Assembly (NCBI RefSeq): GCF_905475345.1 | Contig: NC_066586.1 | Location: forward strand, 620,501-684,500 | Length of the DNA: 64,000 nucleotides | From: Vespula vulgaris | Lineage: Eukaryota > Arthropoda > Insecta > Hymenoptera > Vespidae | Direction: 5' to 3' | Shown here: one piece after another, positions 34,292-46,683 of the stretch | Position numbering within the stretch: the stretch's first letter is position 1 | Layout of the letters: the number at the start of each line of letters is the position of its first letter | The notes under the pieces: generated by a model | Databases searched by the model: none | What the model was told of the DNA's origin: nothing | The model's input: only the letters and a program-made list of their open reading frames with translations | Translations under genes and position numbers: made by a program

Positions 34292-36655
34292 TATACTGGT
34301 GATTATGAAAGTGGTATAACAATAATTCAAATATTTACTCTAGACATTTTTGTTCTCGCACGTAGTCTTCTTAAAATTTGTTAAATTGAATAAAGAGAAT
34401 TATTTTTCGATAATAAATATCCGTGAGTACTTACTTTTCTTACCACTTGCCATTAGGGTAAAATAAATTTTAAATAATTCAAATCCAAATGTCACGAAAT
34501 ATCTCAAAAATGTTCATAATCACCGGCTATATATAAGTACACATAACGTGCGCTAAGTTCTCTTGTTTTGCGTGTCAACGTTTCGAAATAATTTTGTTAG
34601 TAAGATATTTCTCTCCTTGGATGGATTAGTACGTGTAAATTAAAAAAAAAAAAAAGAATAAATATACATATATAATCCTTCTTGAAAAATATAATTATTG
34701 AAAAATTGATTGATGTTTATTGTTCGAAGAGCATTGTGAAAATTTGATTTGATAGTTTTTAAGCGCAAACCTGAACATTGGCGTTCACGCGTCGTCGGTT
34801 CGCTCGTTTTACGAGAAATATATCTCGTTATCGTTCCATGCATCAACGTGTCGTCCAGCGATAACACGGAATGAGACAGAAAAGGATGGGGGAGGACAGC
34901 TTTTCATATCAAGGGTGTTTAATTTCGTTAACATCAATGGTAATTCGTTTAACGACTTTTGTTTCGCGTGACTTACGATCCAATATGGCCGATTGTGATT
35001 TAGAGTTGCACCGTTAACTGCACCAAACTCGGCTTACACTTTTGCAAATTTATTTTCTATGAAATATTTTATCGAACGAACCGAGCTTCCAAGCTCAACG
35101 ACCCAAAATTTTTATCGAATTACCTTGGGTAATTTGTAAAGTTTTCTTTCCTTTTTTTTTTCTTTCTTTCTTTTTGTTTTTTTTCTTTTTTTATTTTTTT
35201 TTTTCGCAGAATTTTCTTTCCGACGAATGTTAACCTTGCGAAAGTGAAAGCGTCGGAAGAACGCGAGGATTTGAAGTAAATTAGAAATGTGAACGTACTC
35301 GAGCAATATACGATATACATCTGTACGTTATTTATATATCATGATTTTCATTTATAATGAAATATAATAAGAAGATACGGGATCCTATCTATTTGTATAG
35401 TTTCATCGAAACTGTTATCTATGTATGTATAAAGAAGACACGATCGTGCCATCTGCGATCTTATTCTTGTACTACATAGCAAACCGAAAGATTTTTATCT
35501 TGAATACGAACGAAAGAACGTAGAAATTAATTGGTTAGAGAAGTATTAGCGGAATTCTAAGAATGGAAGTCCGAGTAAGTACTTACATACATACGTTCTT
35601 TATTTTTCTACAATTTTGCTTATGCATATTGTCAGAATGTATAAGAGATTAATACTTGTTAGAAATCTTTTTTAAGAATGTTTTGCACTGTATACTCGTT
35701 ACGTTCTTCCATTAAGTTGAAACTCGATAGCCCCAAACACGACGAGGAAGTTAATGGCGAGCTAAATAAATACGAATTTGTATTGGTCTAATCTAATTCT
35801 TCCCGACGTTTTAAATAAATTTATTAGTATTTTACTTTATCTATTTTTCTCTCTCTATATATATGTATGTATATATATATATATATATATATATAATTGG
35901 ATATGCTAGAAATACTTTCTAGATATTTTGTATAACTTTTACTATATAAATATATAATGAAAAGATATACTACTCATCGTTGTTAGATAAATAATAATTT
36001 TGTCTTGTGACACCATAAAAAATGAGAGTAAATTCGTTCGTTTAAATAACACACAAAGTCATTGTATTTCTCGTACGAACCTTGCTCTACTATAATATAA
36101 TTGATAATAGGCGGACAGGGGCCAAGTTGGGTTGGGGTGTCTCCATTGTTCCGTATAAAAGTTATTTCCTAAATGATTCAAGGCCGAGATGATGAAAATA
36201 TATATCTACAAAAATTACAAACGCATTTCAAGGTTTTTTTTCTTGGACTTTATAACGCATTATTTAACAAAGCGTACGCATTACAAACTAATATCTCCCA
36301 TATACAGTATATAATTATAGAACACACACATTTAATATGACTTACTTTAATATTAATTTATACGAGACAGAAGAAATTGCTGAGTACACCGATAAAAATC
36401 GAAACGCTTGATAGATTTCATTAATTTCGATATCAACGTTTACACTGCCATCAAATACGTCAAGGAAATATTTATTTGTATAAAGCGTTGGAAAATCACT
36501 TTTAAATATAATTATGCATGAATGAAGATTATACGTTTAAGAAAAATTATATATATGTATATATATATATATAATATGGATACACACACACGATTATATA
36601 TATATATATATAATTATTGTAATAATTATTATAGCAATAATGAAATTCTAATAAA

Positions 36656-36708
<53 letters not shown>
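36656..36708. repeat. AAT trinucleotide array
   Basis: About 17 AAT units in AT-rich DNA downstream of Bag6. TA runs lie nearby at 35866-35894 and 36548-36613. Confidence 0.95.
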
Positions 36709-36709
<1 letters not shown>

Positions 36710-37013
36710 CATCATCATACTAACAAGAGGGATGACAATGAGAGTATTATGATAATAATATTAATAATTATAATTAGTACATCAGATGAATTTGCTACAC
36801 CTACAATCGTATAAGATTCTAATCGACAATAACTTTAATTTTGTCATAATAACTTCTAGCGGAAAAGTTGTTTCACTATTAAAAATGTATTGATGATATT
36901 ATATCGGTACGCTTACAAGATGAATTACATCTTAATGCTTAGAGTATAAAGGTAGAGCGATGGTAGCAAATTGACTATATACTCTTCCTCTTTTTTTTTT
37001 TTTTTTGTTGTTG

Positions 37014-37019
37014 TTTAAT
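37014..37019 (-). other. Candidate Bag6 poly(A) signal ATTAAA
   Basis: The minus strand reads ATTAAA about 385 nt past the Bag6 stop. The stronger AATAAA form is at 36476-36471, about 930 nt past the stop. Either could serve; transcript data would decide. Confidence 0.35.
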
Positions 37020-37404
37020 GTCGCACAGATACAGTAATAATGTTTAAACATATTTACAAAATGAAAAAGCGCTTTATACATTTGTAAAATAATATTTAAA
37101 GAAACCCGTCATTATAAAAAGAAAATGAAAATCTGTAAAATACCAGGTAATATTAAAACACCTTTATAATTTCAAATAAAATGTGATATTATACATTAAT
37201 GAATCTTCATCTTAGTCATAATTAAATTTTAAATATTAACGTGACAGAGCTAATATAATGTGTTATAGTTTATACGTGTTTTTTTTTTCTTTTTTTCTTT
37301 TTTTCTTTTTTTCTTTTTTCGTGGTTATTGATTATTATGCTACCTAAGTCCTCCTAGATACTCTAAGTCACAAATACAGGCCATATGTATCTTCCTTTTT
37401 TTCA

Positions 37405-40400
37405 TTACTTCGATGATCTTTCTTGATCTGAAAAATATTTAGTTGCGTTTGGAAAACGTAATGGATCTGGAAAGTCCGGGGTACCATATCTGCGTGGATT
37501 TAAGCAGTCTCTGATTGCTTGACCAAAGGCACGCCTAACTCCAGGATCTGTTGCTACAGCAACGGCAGCCCCTTCGACTTCCTCGATACCCGCACGACTA
37601 ACGCCTTCTCTGACTAAACGCTCGACCGATGCAGTTATGGCTGAATGATTAGGAGTAGGACTGACTAATAATCGTGGCTTTTGCTGTTCGATAAGTTTGC
37701 GCCGTTTTGTTGGTAAACCACCTATGTATGCATCACTGAAAGTTGTTACAGCACCATTCGCCATTCCTTGCATCTGTAATTGTCGTCGTTGTCTTACTCC
37801 ATCACGTGCGATTATAGGTATCCATTCCTACAATTATCATTTTAATCACCCCAAAGTAGAATCTTAATTCTCGTCAAAGTCTCTTTTTTCTTTTCTTTTT
37901 TTTTTTTTTTTGTTTCGTACTTTTAGCAAATTACTTATTTTTAGAGCTTAATAGATTACCGAAGGTAACGCCTCATGTCCTGGAAATGTTTCTGGGATAT
38001 CTTCCCCTTCATCGGGTACGGATGCTTCATTAGTAGACTTTTCTTCTACAGTTTCTGTTTCCATCGGCTACGTTAATAAACGAACATACGAATTTTTTTT
38101 TTTTTTTTTTTTTTTATAAACATCTTTTTTATACGCACATAGAAAATGTTACTTTTATTGTACATGTAAATTTACCTCGTGTTGCGATTGTTGCTGTTGC
38201 TGTTGCTGTTGCGGCTGCGATTGAGATTGGGATTGCTGTTGTTGCTGTTGCTGCTGCTGTTGCTGTGATTGTTCTTGCGTTGAACCTGCTGATTCCGATG
38301 TTGAAGATGCCGATGTTGTTTGTGCATTATTTTCTTTATATATAAGAAGTGGAAGAATTTCTGAATCCGGAGGTTGCGGAATACGAAGCGAGTAAGTGCG
38401 AAAGTGAACGATGAAACTATTCAACATCCATTGCCGAAACGAAGGATTAACGGCACCCAACATATTGCACTAAAGAAATGGGCAAAGGTTTATATTTAAA
38501 ATCGTGATTATATTTATCTTCAAATAACGTTAGCATCGTAACTAACCATACAACTGCAAGCAACAGCCTCTAAACCCGCTTGTCCTCCACGAAGAGAATA
38601 TCGAAGTACAGTACATAGTTGTCTTCCCAAATTATTTATGATAGTTAATATCTCTTCTCCGAATCTTCTGTCGTCGATACCTATGAACATACATATGTAT
38701 ATATACATATTAATACTGTATAAACAATTTCATAGACGATATTTGTACGTAGGAGTAACGAACTAACCGACATCGAGTATGAGTCTCAACATGTCTTTGC
38801 AGTGCCGTGATAATAATGATTCGATCGTAGCACAAATATCTATGGACGAACCACTTCTGCCACTAGCATCCTCTTCCCTCTCCAAAAGTTGCTGAAGATG
38901 TGGTCTGATTTGCAGAATCAAACGTTCTACTACTTGATCTCGTTCTTCGGGCATAGATGAATTGTTCATGATCACGCAGCATAAAAATCTTAACGGAACT
39001 CGAAGCCTAGCGATAGGTCCTGATCTTCCACGTCTTAATCGAATTAGATCTTCCAAAGTCATGTAACGTGCCTAGAACAATATTATATATGTTACTGTAT
39101 TTACATACGTTAATCATCGGCAATATTTTTTTCACGGATGCAACGATTTTTACATAAACTTACAATGAGCAAAGCGAGTTCAGCGAGTAAATTTTCTTCC
39201 GTAATATTTTCACGAGATTGTAGAGAGCTAATTTCTAATAAATTAGCAAGAGTTACATTTCCACCAACTACGTTAGTACCTCTGTAATAAAGTTATTTTT
39301 ATGTAATTCATTTTATGTTCTCTCTCTCTCTCTAACTCGGTAAATTTGGAAAGCGAAGAAACATACCCATCTCCCATGATTCCTATATGAATGTTTCCAC
39401 TGCCAACCATTTGCATTATGTTTCCAAAGCTTTCCGGTAGATCAGGACCTAAAATAAAGAATATTTTCATTTACTATTATCGTTACATTTGATACGCGAC
39501 ATCGTTACGACAAGATTGCGTTATATTACTACTGTTACTGTTAATATTTATGCTGGTTTGTTGTCCACTGGTGCCCCCTAGCATTTGACGCAACAAGTTC
39601 GCTAATGGATTATTTGCGGCACCTTGACTCGAAGTTGGCGAAGTTGTGCTCGTGGAACTAGCGGTACTGCTTGCGGTAGACGACGTAGTTGCTGTAAAAT
39701 TTAGAAAAGAATGTAAGTACTTTGTACGAGATATATATACACGAGCAAGTTTCTTCGACATCACCTATATCGTACTTAATATACATATTTACCCGTTTGT
39801 GCCTGAGGTTGAGTTTCTTGTGCAGGCGTTTGACTGGCTCTCGTAGATTGCGAAGTAGCCGTGACATTCGGTGTGCTGGTTGGTGTACGACGTACATGAT
39901 GAGAATTGCAAGGAAGAAATGGATCAAATTCGAGTCCTTGACCCATGCTCATTCCAACACCAAGCGGATGTGACGGATGGAATACATGTGGACGCGAGGT
40001 ACTGCGTGTTTGAGTCGCGGTAGTTGGATGAGTGCCTACATTACTTCTATATCGAAAAATGTATTATTTAGCAATCATGAAGGTAGTCGGACGTACTCTC
40101 GCTGAAACATAAATATCGAATGGTTTACGATCGTTGGCATTACCGAGCTTGCGTGCTTTGAGCAGCATTAGTAGATGTACTATCCACGGTTGCGGCAACC
40201 GTTTGTTGGACTCCTGCTGAAGTCGTAGCTGTGGTGCGCGTTGTTATTGGAACAGTGGCTATACCACCTTGCGCCATATGTCCAGCCACTGCTTGCATCA
40301 AATTCCGTAAAAAGTCAGGCGTGGGTGCCGAGCCCCATGGAAATATACCAGCACCGTTTCCACTTGTTCTTCCTATCAACGATACAGAGTTTAGAAATGT

Positions 40401-43229
40401 CGTAAATATACACGTATATATTAGCTTTGTAATTTTCCAAAAAGTATCTTCAAAAGATACATGCCAGCATTGTTATTATTATTGTTTTCACCAGTCTGAT
40501 TTTGTTCGCTTCCGGAAGAAGCTTCCATGTTACTATCAGGACTGACTTCCATCAATACTTCTACGTTGTTCGGCAAGTCGAACACTGCCACGGAAGAATG
40601 ACTTTAATATTCTTATCCAATACGTACACTTTGTATCACATACATGATTGAATAATCATAAAATTACCAAATTGCGATTGCGACGGTTCTTGCGGTCGCT
40701 GTTGTTCCGCCGGTTGAGATGGCGGTGTACTACTATTAGATTCTTGAGACTGATTATTATCCTCGGTTGTAACTTCGATCGATCCCGAAGCTACAACGAT
40801 ATCCGACGGTTGTTGCGCATTTGTTGATTCGGTGGTTTCTTCGTTACCATTATTATTATTTGCATTGCGACCATGTAAACTAATATGAGCCTAATGGAAG
40901 AATCATACAAGATATAATTACGTGTACGTTATGAATATTTTTTTCATGATTTATGCTCACCTCTACCTGGATCGGTACACCGGCTTGCACGATAGCAGAG
41001 TGTTGTATAATAATGGGTCGACATCGCAAATTTCTAGGTGGTTGCTGTCTCATATCAACGATTATATCGCTTAAAGCGTGGCATGAATGCGATATGTAAT
41101 GTAAACATTCACTAACGCCGTCCACTATTCTTTGATTTTCTTCAACGCCTTCTGGCCCAGCCTAATTGGTAACGTAAGATAGAAAATGTTTTTGATATTT
41201 ATGCATTTTTTGTTCTACATTCACTTACTCCTGGAGGCAATGATGGATCAGCCAACATAAGTACACGGTAACGTTCGATGTACGGTCTTAAACGATCTTG
41301 AGTACTCAATAATCTATCCAACAAGTATGCCATTTGCGGAGGTCGCGGTAATCTAATGAATAAATAAATCAATTTATGACTCTATTTCGATGTACAACGA
41401 TAGAATCGGTGAAAGTATGCGTCTTACTGAGCGTGCGGCCGTCTATTATTCTGTCCACTCGCATTCGATGTTCCCTGTTGTTCGCTTTGTGATTGCGCGG
41501 ATGATTCCATTTCAGCATCTTCTTGTGTCTCGCTTGCAGTTCTTGCTTCGTTGGCATCGTCGTTGCTTCCTACACACATTTATCAAGCATCGATATATTT
41601 ATATCGTATTTCTATGATTTATTACGTTCTTACCTCTTAATAAGGTAACGTTGCTGGCACCCGACGCAGAGATAGCAACTCCTAACGCGGCCGCTACAGC
41701 TTCCGAAAGTCTAGTCCCAGCAGATTGTCGACCTTCAGCAGTTCTGAAAAGTCTATGTAGAGTTCGTTTTCTCATCACGCAAGTATATCTCTTTACAGTA
41801 ATCATCGAATGAACTTACTCTTCCTGATCCGTTTCTATCTCTTGTACTTGTATTTGCTGTGGTAACGGAGACTGATTATTCTCCGATGTACTTGGATGTA
41901 GAGGCGCTGTAGGGTCGTCAAGACGATCCATCAACTCGTTCGCGCGATTGAGCATACGTTTCGCAACTATTAAACGGCTGTTTGATAGACTGTTACTTAA
42001 TTGCGGCACGGGTAATCCTAATGGATACGAATCAATGCTTTAGCGCGAAACGTCTCTTGGAAAAGCGTATATAAAAATTTATCTAATAACTACCGACCAT
42101 GTCCCTCAACGATTTCGGCTGGTACAGACATGGCACCTAAATACATAGCATTTCCATGCATTTGAGCATGACTGAAACGATAATGGGGTCTCTGTTGGTT
42201 TTGCCATCCTTGGCCTTGTTGTCCTTGACTTTGTCCACTGTCATTGTTTCTTTGTCCAGGTTGAGGCGGCGCACTTTGCACCAAATGTATAACTTTACCA
42301 TTTACATCTAGGAGCATAATATATTTTTTTATGTATAAGAGCGTAATACCGTTTTTATTAGACGACGTCGATTAGATCGAGATTTAAATAGAGATTATTA
42401 TTTGCAAAAGAAACAGGAGCGTTTATAAGATCTTACCATAATCATTCAATTTCTTTTCGTCTTGAAGAACTCTTCCGCAATAAATAAGTCTTTGTGAATC
42501 GGCTGGCACGGCTACGGATTCTGCTATATGCTCTTTAAATCTACGTACTGTGATTTGCTGCGAAACGCAAAGTATCATTTTAAAGATATCTGTTGGAAAG
42601 TATCATGCCTTTCGAATGTTCTAGAAAAATATCTACATTCGAAATTATTTAATTATTAATAAACAATTCAGATCCAATAATGACTACAGTTTATATTTAT
42701 ATATAGCATCTCATTATAAATAAATATATGTAACATTATATGGAGTAACATGGAAGAGAGTAAAAAAATCAATGAATAGATATAGCTCAGAATACTCTTT
42801 TATACATAGGGAACCTTTGTCCATGAATTCATATGCAACACAAAAGAAAAATGTCTTTACGTCGGATATGAAATATCGTTAATATTCGTTCGAATAAAAT
42901 AACAGAGGGAAGGGAGAAAATTTGTTGATCGATATTTATTCGGAAATAAATTATATAATTTGCCTTTTTTCCTTTTCCCCTCATCCTTTTAATCCTGCTT
43001 CTTAGATATGCCATAAATCGATAATTCCCTATACTGGATAATTTCGAATCAATAAAATTAGTTTGGAGCATGATTCGTCGAACTAAAACGTAAGCATATA
43101 GAAGCACGAAGAAGAAGATGAAGAGGGAGTGCACGGCCATAAAAATATTATAGACAATAAACTTACGTCGTCTTCCAAGGAGAAGGCATGATTCTGCGAA
43201 TCTAAAGTCTTCACCGTAAGGTCGATCAT
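37405..43229 (-). CDS. Bag6: Large proline-rich protein BAG6 (Scythe/BAT3), complete, 20 coding exons
   Basis: Twenty exons join in frame to about 1204 codons. From the start they are 43229-43167, 42557-42437, 42307-42098, 42017-41819, 41743-41634, 41569-41428, 41352-41229, 41161-40961, 40890-40668, 40584-40492, 40372-40144, 40046-39793, 39691-39509, 39448-39367, 39281-39164, 39071-38768, 38680-38547, 38469-38176, 38067-37960 and 37827-37405. Residues 1-77 are a ubiquitin-like domain (TVKTLDSQ, RLIYCGRVLQD, GKVIHLV). Residues 282-390 match the BAG6 middle domain (DUF3538). The C-terminus has EWIPII, a KRRK nuclear signal, and the RRYGTPDFPDPLRFPNA end typical of the family. BAG6 is known to hold exposed hydrophobic segments for tail-anchored protein delivery or degradation, in cytosol and nucleus. 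The ends of exons 10 and 13 are uncertain because of alternative donors. Confidence 0.95.
38179..38275 (-). repeat. Bag6: Coding CAG/CAA polyglutamine tract in Bag6 exon 18
   Basis: Roughly 34 codons at the end of exon 18 are mostly Gln (mixed CAG and CAA), broken by Ser and one Pro. The mixed codons indicate that it is not a freshly expanded pure CAG repeat. It sits between the conserved exon 17/18 domain and the C-terminal BAG-like part. Confidence 0.9.
42558..43166 (-). other. Bag6: Bag6 intron 1
   Basis: This 609-bp AT-rich intron splits the ubiquitin-like domain after residue 21. Donor GTAAGT and acceptor GTTTCGCAG. No other element is visible. It is the longest Bag6 intron; the rest are mostly 60-200 bp. 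Confidence 0.9.
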
Positions 43230-44931
43230 GATGGATCACAGTGTAGGGCGAATGGGCTAATACTAAAATAATCGAACAATTTCTATTACGATGTTATCAC
43301 GAGATATCGACGTTTCCAAATCGAATAATTGTCTCCCACTCACGATGCAGAAAGAGATGCAGGTGTAACGCGAGGAAACGATTTCACAAGAGTTTTCGAC
43401 GATGTCGGCTACCGCACACTACGGGCGATATCTATCGAAGAAAATAAAACGGGATTAATCGGAGAAATGGCTCCGTATAATGACGATACCACGCTAAGAT
43501 CTATTCACGCCGTCCTCGTCGCATCGTTCGACTTATTCGAATGATGATATTTCTGGGTGTCGATATTTCACGGTAACGGGCAACACGACACACGTTATTC
43601 TACCCAGAATTCGCTTTACTATCGATACAAGGTGTGCCGCCAACGTTAACGGCTAGCATTCCCTATGCGAAGCCGTCCTCCTTTTTTTTCTTTCGATTTT
43701 TTTTTTGTTTCCCCTTTCTTCTTCGAGTTAAAAAGCAGCGTCATCTATGTCGGCGGCATTCCGATCGGCGTCATCAACGAGAGATACGAGATTGGACGTG
43801 AGAACCACTGATCGATCGAAGTTTCCTCGATCCTTCGCGAGATGGCGCTGGTTACACTCCGTGCCATACGACTCCGTATCAATTTAAATCCCACGCCTCG
43901 CTTTTAGTGGGTTCATTTAAATTCCCATTGCGAGACGTAGATCGCGACGTGCGTAGATCAGCTGATTCGAAAACATTGTCGTGTATTAACGGCGACAAAA
44001 GGACGTAAGACACGGACTAAGGCGAGCAATTAGGAAAAGTACTGTCGTTGACGAAGAGCATCGGAAGAGACACGGACGCGCGTATATACCGGCGTTCCTA
44101 GCACGCCTAACGCATAATTATGCATAGCACGAGATCTTAACGGTTGGTAGGTAGGTAGAGATAGGTGGGTTGGTTCGTTGGTTCGTTGGTTTGTTGTTTG
44201 ATCGGTCAAATGAGTTACCTTGCGTGGCATGTTTAATGTTTATTTGTCATTGTCGACTGAACGTAGAAATAATAAGGTGGCGAGAGGACACGGATCGCGA
44301 TAAGAACTCTTAGTAAATAATACCGTTCCGACGATCCGTCGCCTTCTCCGCAAATGCTAATTAAGTATAATCTAACAACTCCTAAGTCCGTTGATCGAGC
44401 ACATACTAAATTACATTAATTGACGTTCTACGACGAATTACAAATTATCGCGTTATCGCTGGTACGATTTGCTGCAATGCGAAGCGGGGAGATTCGTTCT
44501 GGTAGAAACGAGTAAAAGTAAAGTATTGAGACGATAAGTCGATCATTTTCTAAAGGAGAGAACGGATCTTCGCGGTCGAATCGATCGTCCTTTTCGATCC
44601 GATATCCGATCTCGAGATTTCGATGATATTTTTTTGTATCTCTTTTCTTCTCGTTTTTCGGAAGGAAACGTCAGGAAGGAAGGACGAGTCGGCTAAGGCT
44701 TTTGTGAAAATTGAAAATTCCTGGATAAGTTGGCGCCTCCGGTGACCTTCTTAATGAGCGTGCTCGAGGAAGGCACGCGTTTAACTGACACGATGCTTGC
44801 TGAGAGCTCGCTTTGCTCGATGGGTGCTCCCCGCTCGTAAATTAATCCGCGAGGGATCAAGGCCCCGCGAGTAACAATGAACTTTTGGTGCCCTCATCGC
44901 GTCGCGTCGTCGCGAACAAATTCAATGTCGT

Positions 44932-44964
44932 CGAATCGCCGACGAATCGCCGACGAATCGCTTA
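44932..44964. repeat. Three tandem copies of an 11-bp unit CGAATCGCCGA
   Basis: The first two copies are identical and the third differs in its last bases (CGAATCGCTTA). It is CpG-rich and unlike the surrounding microsatellites. Confidence 0.85.
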
Positions 44965-45540
44965 CGTATCTCTCTCTGTGTACGTGAATATGTGTGTTTG
45001 CGAGTATTTCTGTCTTTCTCTCTCGTACGTTTTACGAATAGAAAAATAAAAAAGAGGAGAACGAGCGCGAGCTTCGAATTTTTCATGAAAGAATGCGACT
45101 TACCGATGCATCGTACGCGCCTACGAAAACAGCCGACCTCGAGACGCTTCGATCTCGCGTGAGATTCATACCGGGGATGAAAAAAAGAGGGAGAGAGAGA
45201 GAGAGAGGACTCCCGGCGATCGCATTATTCAGATTAGGGCATCGACTGAGGAACGGCTGCGCGGATATGCGAGAAGAAGCGTGTTCTATCTCTCTCTCTC
45301 TCTCTGTCTCTCTCTGTCTCTGTCTGTCTGTCTGTCTTTCTCTCACACGCACGTAGCGAGGAGACGTGCGTACATATTTGTATCGGTAGAAGATAATGCG
45401 TCTGATCGTGCACAAGCGAAGAATGTTAATGGTGCTTCGGTTTTGTATGCAGGAAGTGACGGCCGTCTCTCGTGTCGTGTAGCGGGGCCTGGCGCCCGGT
45501 GTCCGTTCGGAAAAAAGGCCCCTAACGTGCGTGCGATAAA

Positions 45541-45544
<4 letters not shown>

Positions 45545-45623
<79 letters not shown>
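45545..45623. repeat. Long GA dinucleotide run
   Basis: About 39 nearly uninterrupted GA units, the longest pure GA array in the window. Confidence 0.96.
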
Positions 45624-45626
<3 letters not shown>

Positions 45627-46619
45627 TATGAAAAATTGACGGATTCACCCGTAGCCGCGAACCGCGGAGAGCGGCAGCAAGTTGCTCTTTTAAATCTCAT
45701 CGTAAACACGCGTTCACAGTGGCTCTCATGTTCCTCGATCGAACGATTTTCTTTAAGGGATGTAAAGGGATCAAATTTAATAGCAATACGATAGTTTATC
45801 GAAAGCTCGTTAGTAAAATTTCTTCGTCGATAATTAAAAGCTCGAACGACGACGAATTCGATCGAGCATGTTGGCTTAAATTACGCGATACGACGATTTT
45901 CGACGATTGTCATATTGTCGAGAGTAAAAAAAAAAAAAAGAAAAGGAAAAAAGCTTAGAGGGGAATGCCGGAAATGGTCGGTCGGGAAATAATAAAACGT
46001 AGATGAAAAATATCGATCGAGTCGGACTTTCGAGAAAGGTGTATAAAGCGCACGTGCGTGACGCGCCAAACTTTTGGCCGGTAGCTCGAGAGCATATGCC
46101 ATATATATGTATTCTAATTCGCTACCGGTCTTTCTCGCCTCCCTCTTCATCGTATTTCCCCCGTTTAAGGCCCCGTTCGTCGGGCCTCGTCCTGTTCTCT
46201 CTACCTCCTCCTCGTCATCGTCGTATTTCTTTAACGACAAGAAAACGAGAAGTTCGCGTGCGTGTCTTGCTAGCTATGCAAAACGCAGAAAGATATCCAG
46301 GAGAGTAGCAGCAGGCCGAGGGAGAAACGATATAACCGCATCGAAAAGAGGAGCAAGAGGAAAAAGACGAGCGAACGAAGAGGACGATGGTGTTCGCGTG
46401 TCGGTGGTGTTTGCCACTGCTGGAGAATCCGTGTCTCGGTGAAGGTGGCTCTGTGTGTGCGTTGGCGCCAGGTCGCATTCTCGCATTCGTTAACCAACAC
46501 ATCGGAGCCGTTAAACTTCTCCCCTTCTCTCCTTCTTTCTGCCGTGCTCGCGATCAAGTAGCTCGTGCCTTGTTCCTCTCGACGAGAGCTCCTTCTTCTC
46601 TTTCTTTTTCTCTTCTTTC

Positions 46620-46623
<4 letters not shown>

Positions 46624-46681
<58 letters not shown>
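46624..46681. repeat. TC dinucleotide run
   Basis: About 28 TC units, opposite in strand to the GA array 1 kb to the left. Confidence 0.96.

Positions 46682-46683
<2 letters not shown>

Larger units (their letters stand above)
25284..37404. other. Non-coding region between gro start and Bag6 stop, about 12 kb
   Basis: This stretch holds the gro 5' UTR and upstream DNA on its left and the Bag6 3' UTR and downstream DNA on its right. No coding exon is convincing. Up to about 34.3 kb it is CpG-rich with GA/TC, TAGG and TATG repeats. From about 34.3 kb it becomes AT-rich with TA and AAT arrays. A non-repetitive island at about 28820-29060 and a 12-bp tandem array at 26128-26199 stand out. Low-complexity frames and accidental open frames account for the ORFs seen. 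Confidence 0.7.

Noticed and set aside
43329..43544. Plus-strand 71-aa frame upstream of Bag6
   Set aside because: Short, no domain or splice context, and within the likely Bag6 promoter region.
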